NCBI GenBank assembly: GCA_049515175.1
Contig: JBEKUI010000015.1
Location: 1 to 31,532 of the forward strand
Length of the DNA stretch: 31,532 nt
DNA from: JACQNR01 sp049515175
GTDB taxonomy: Bacteria > Acidobacteriota > Terriglobia > UBA7540
Reading direction: 5' to 3'
Positions 30,928-31,532 of the stretch are shown here, piece after piece. Under the pieces are notes generated by a model that saw only the letters and a list, made by a program, of their open reading frames with translations, was not told the DNA's origin and made no database searches. The first letter of the stretch is position 1. The number at the start of each line of letters is the position of its first letter. The translations under genes and the position numbers were made by a program.

Positions 30928-30990
30928 CTTGCCAGTTGCCACCCAACTTGTGGTGTTTGATTTGCGATTTGAGGTTGCACGGTGCACGAC
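30928..30990. repeat. 7-nt-period repeat after the radical SAM gene
   Basis: Units in phase: CTTGCCA, GTTGCCA, CCCAACT, TGTGGTG, TTTGATT, TGCGATT, TGAGGTT, GCACGGT, GCACGAC. It starts four bases after the stop codon. The recombinase remnant follows directly. Confidence 0.7.
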
Positions 30991-30997
30991 CGCCGCT

Positions 30998-31111
30998 CGG
31001 CGGGGCTGGACGATAGCATTGCAGGTCAAGGAGGTCGGTAGCGGCGCATCTCAACGGCAACTACGGGAGAAGTTGCTGGATTCGGCGCGCCGCCGCAAAA
31101 TCGACGTCCTC
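30998..31111 (+). pseudogene. serine recombinase (resolvase) remnant
   Basis: About 38 codons read RRGWTIALQVKEVGSGASQR, then QLREKLLDSARRRKIDVL. This matches the N-terminal catalytic domain of serine recombinases (EVGSG-S-R, LL--ARRREIDVV), but both ends are missing: the catalytic Ser region lies upstream and the VWKLDRWGRS block that should follow is absent. It marks a decayed mobile element or integrase. Confidence 0.75.
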
Positions 31112-31233
31112 TCGAGTGTTCATGTATGTGCCTTCGTCTCCGCGGTCCTATCGGCTTAGCACCGTCGTCCGGACTCTTGAAACGTGCGCATGGACTACGG
31201 TAGGCGCCCACCGAGCTCTTGCCGGCGCGCAGG

Positions 31234-31532
31234 CTAGCTAACTTGACGCGCTGAGAGCACATCCCGCGCAGTCGTCCAACGAATACTGGGATAGCGATCG
31301 TTGTCGAGCGGTTCTAGCTTTGCCCGGCCGTCGAACATGTTACGCATGTACTGCATGCCCTGCCATGCCGGGTAAAGTTCCTTCTCTCCTGGAGCGACCG
31401 TGCGGGCGAACTTGATAAGCGTGCCGAGCATTCCCAGACCTCCGGCGCGGAACAGGCGGAACTCCTTTCCGGTCACCTCACTTACGACCGCCGTCAGTTC
31501 CCGGGCGCTGAGTTGATCGCCAGCAATTCGTA
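31234..31532 (-). CDS. NmrA-like NAD(P)-binding protein, N-terminus off the window
   Basis: The last 98 codons of a gene entering from the right. The visible part reads IAGDQLSARELTAVVSEVTG, KEFRLFRAGGLGMLGTLI, then YPAWQGMQYMRNMFDGRAKL and ends WTTARDVLSARQVS. This is the C-terminal substrate region of NmrA/isoflavone reductase-type atypical SDRs, which bind NAD(P) and act as redox sensors or reductases. The NAD-binding part lies outside the window. A GTG inside at about 31476 is not the true start because homology continues upstream of it. Confidence 0.7.
   Translation of the reverse strand, partial: RIAGDQLSARELTAVVSEVTGKEFRLFRAGGLGMLGTLIKFARTVAPGEKELYPAWQGMQYMRNMFDGRAKLEPLDNDRYPSIRWTTARDVLSARQVS

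Overview
The window is GC-rich, with frequent GTG and TTG starts. It carries many secreted or TPR-type proteins, tandem PilZ domains and short repeat families in the spacers. The mix looks most like an Acidobacteriota soil genome or metagenome contig. That is an inference from the gene families, and no rRNA is present to confirm it. Both ends cut through genes: an L-fucose isomerase-like gene on the left and an NmrA-like gene on the right.

Layout. 1-10.7 kb is mostly ordinary metabolism: a fucose isomerase-like protein, tRNA-Lys(UUU), a saccharopine dehydrogenase-like protein, a secreted TPR protein, a Tat-exported hydroxypyruvate isomerase-like TIM barrel, an amidase, a small membrane protein, a STAS protein and LysS. 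10.9-13.6 kb is an AT-richer accessory island. It holds a leftward four-gene operon of uncharacterised proteins, two diverging promoters that each carry a near-identical palindrome in the spacer, a transposase-like start cut off by a REP element, a probable toxin-antitoxin pair and a second REP copy. 13.7-18.3 kb holds a tandem-PilZ protein, a leftward translationally coupled operon (glycosyltransferase, two PTPS paralogues, GTP cyclohydrolase I, then an SDR) and a divergent TlpA-type thioredoxin. 18.7-22 kb is a lipoprotein / FtsX-type permease / ATPase set followed by a small membrane protein.

22-27.3 kb is a repeat-rich stretch. It has REP-like hairpins and a 113-bp module present two and a half times. 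A large secreted protein gene there is interrupted by a single in-frame TAG, and an eroded paralogue of it lies nearby; each is followed by a different small secreted protein. 27.5-31.5 kb holds a LolA-like protein, two divergent radical SAM/SPASM-type enzymes (one behind a sigma-54-like promoter) and a serine recombinase remnant.

How genes work together. GTP cyclohydrolase I, eukaryote-like PTPS and an SDR in the sepiapterin-reductase position would together supply a tetrahydrobiopterin-type pterin. The neighbouring glycosyltransferase may modify it. The lipoprotein, permease and ATPase probably form one envelope transporter. The strongest candidate for an undescribed system is the four-gene island operon at 11.0-12.5 kb. 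Its last two products are a putative Cys/His protein with NCIAWA and THAA motifs and a partner with a HEAT-like C-terminal half; they overlap in translation and sit under a palindrome-controlled promoter.
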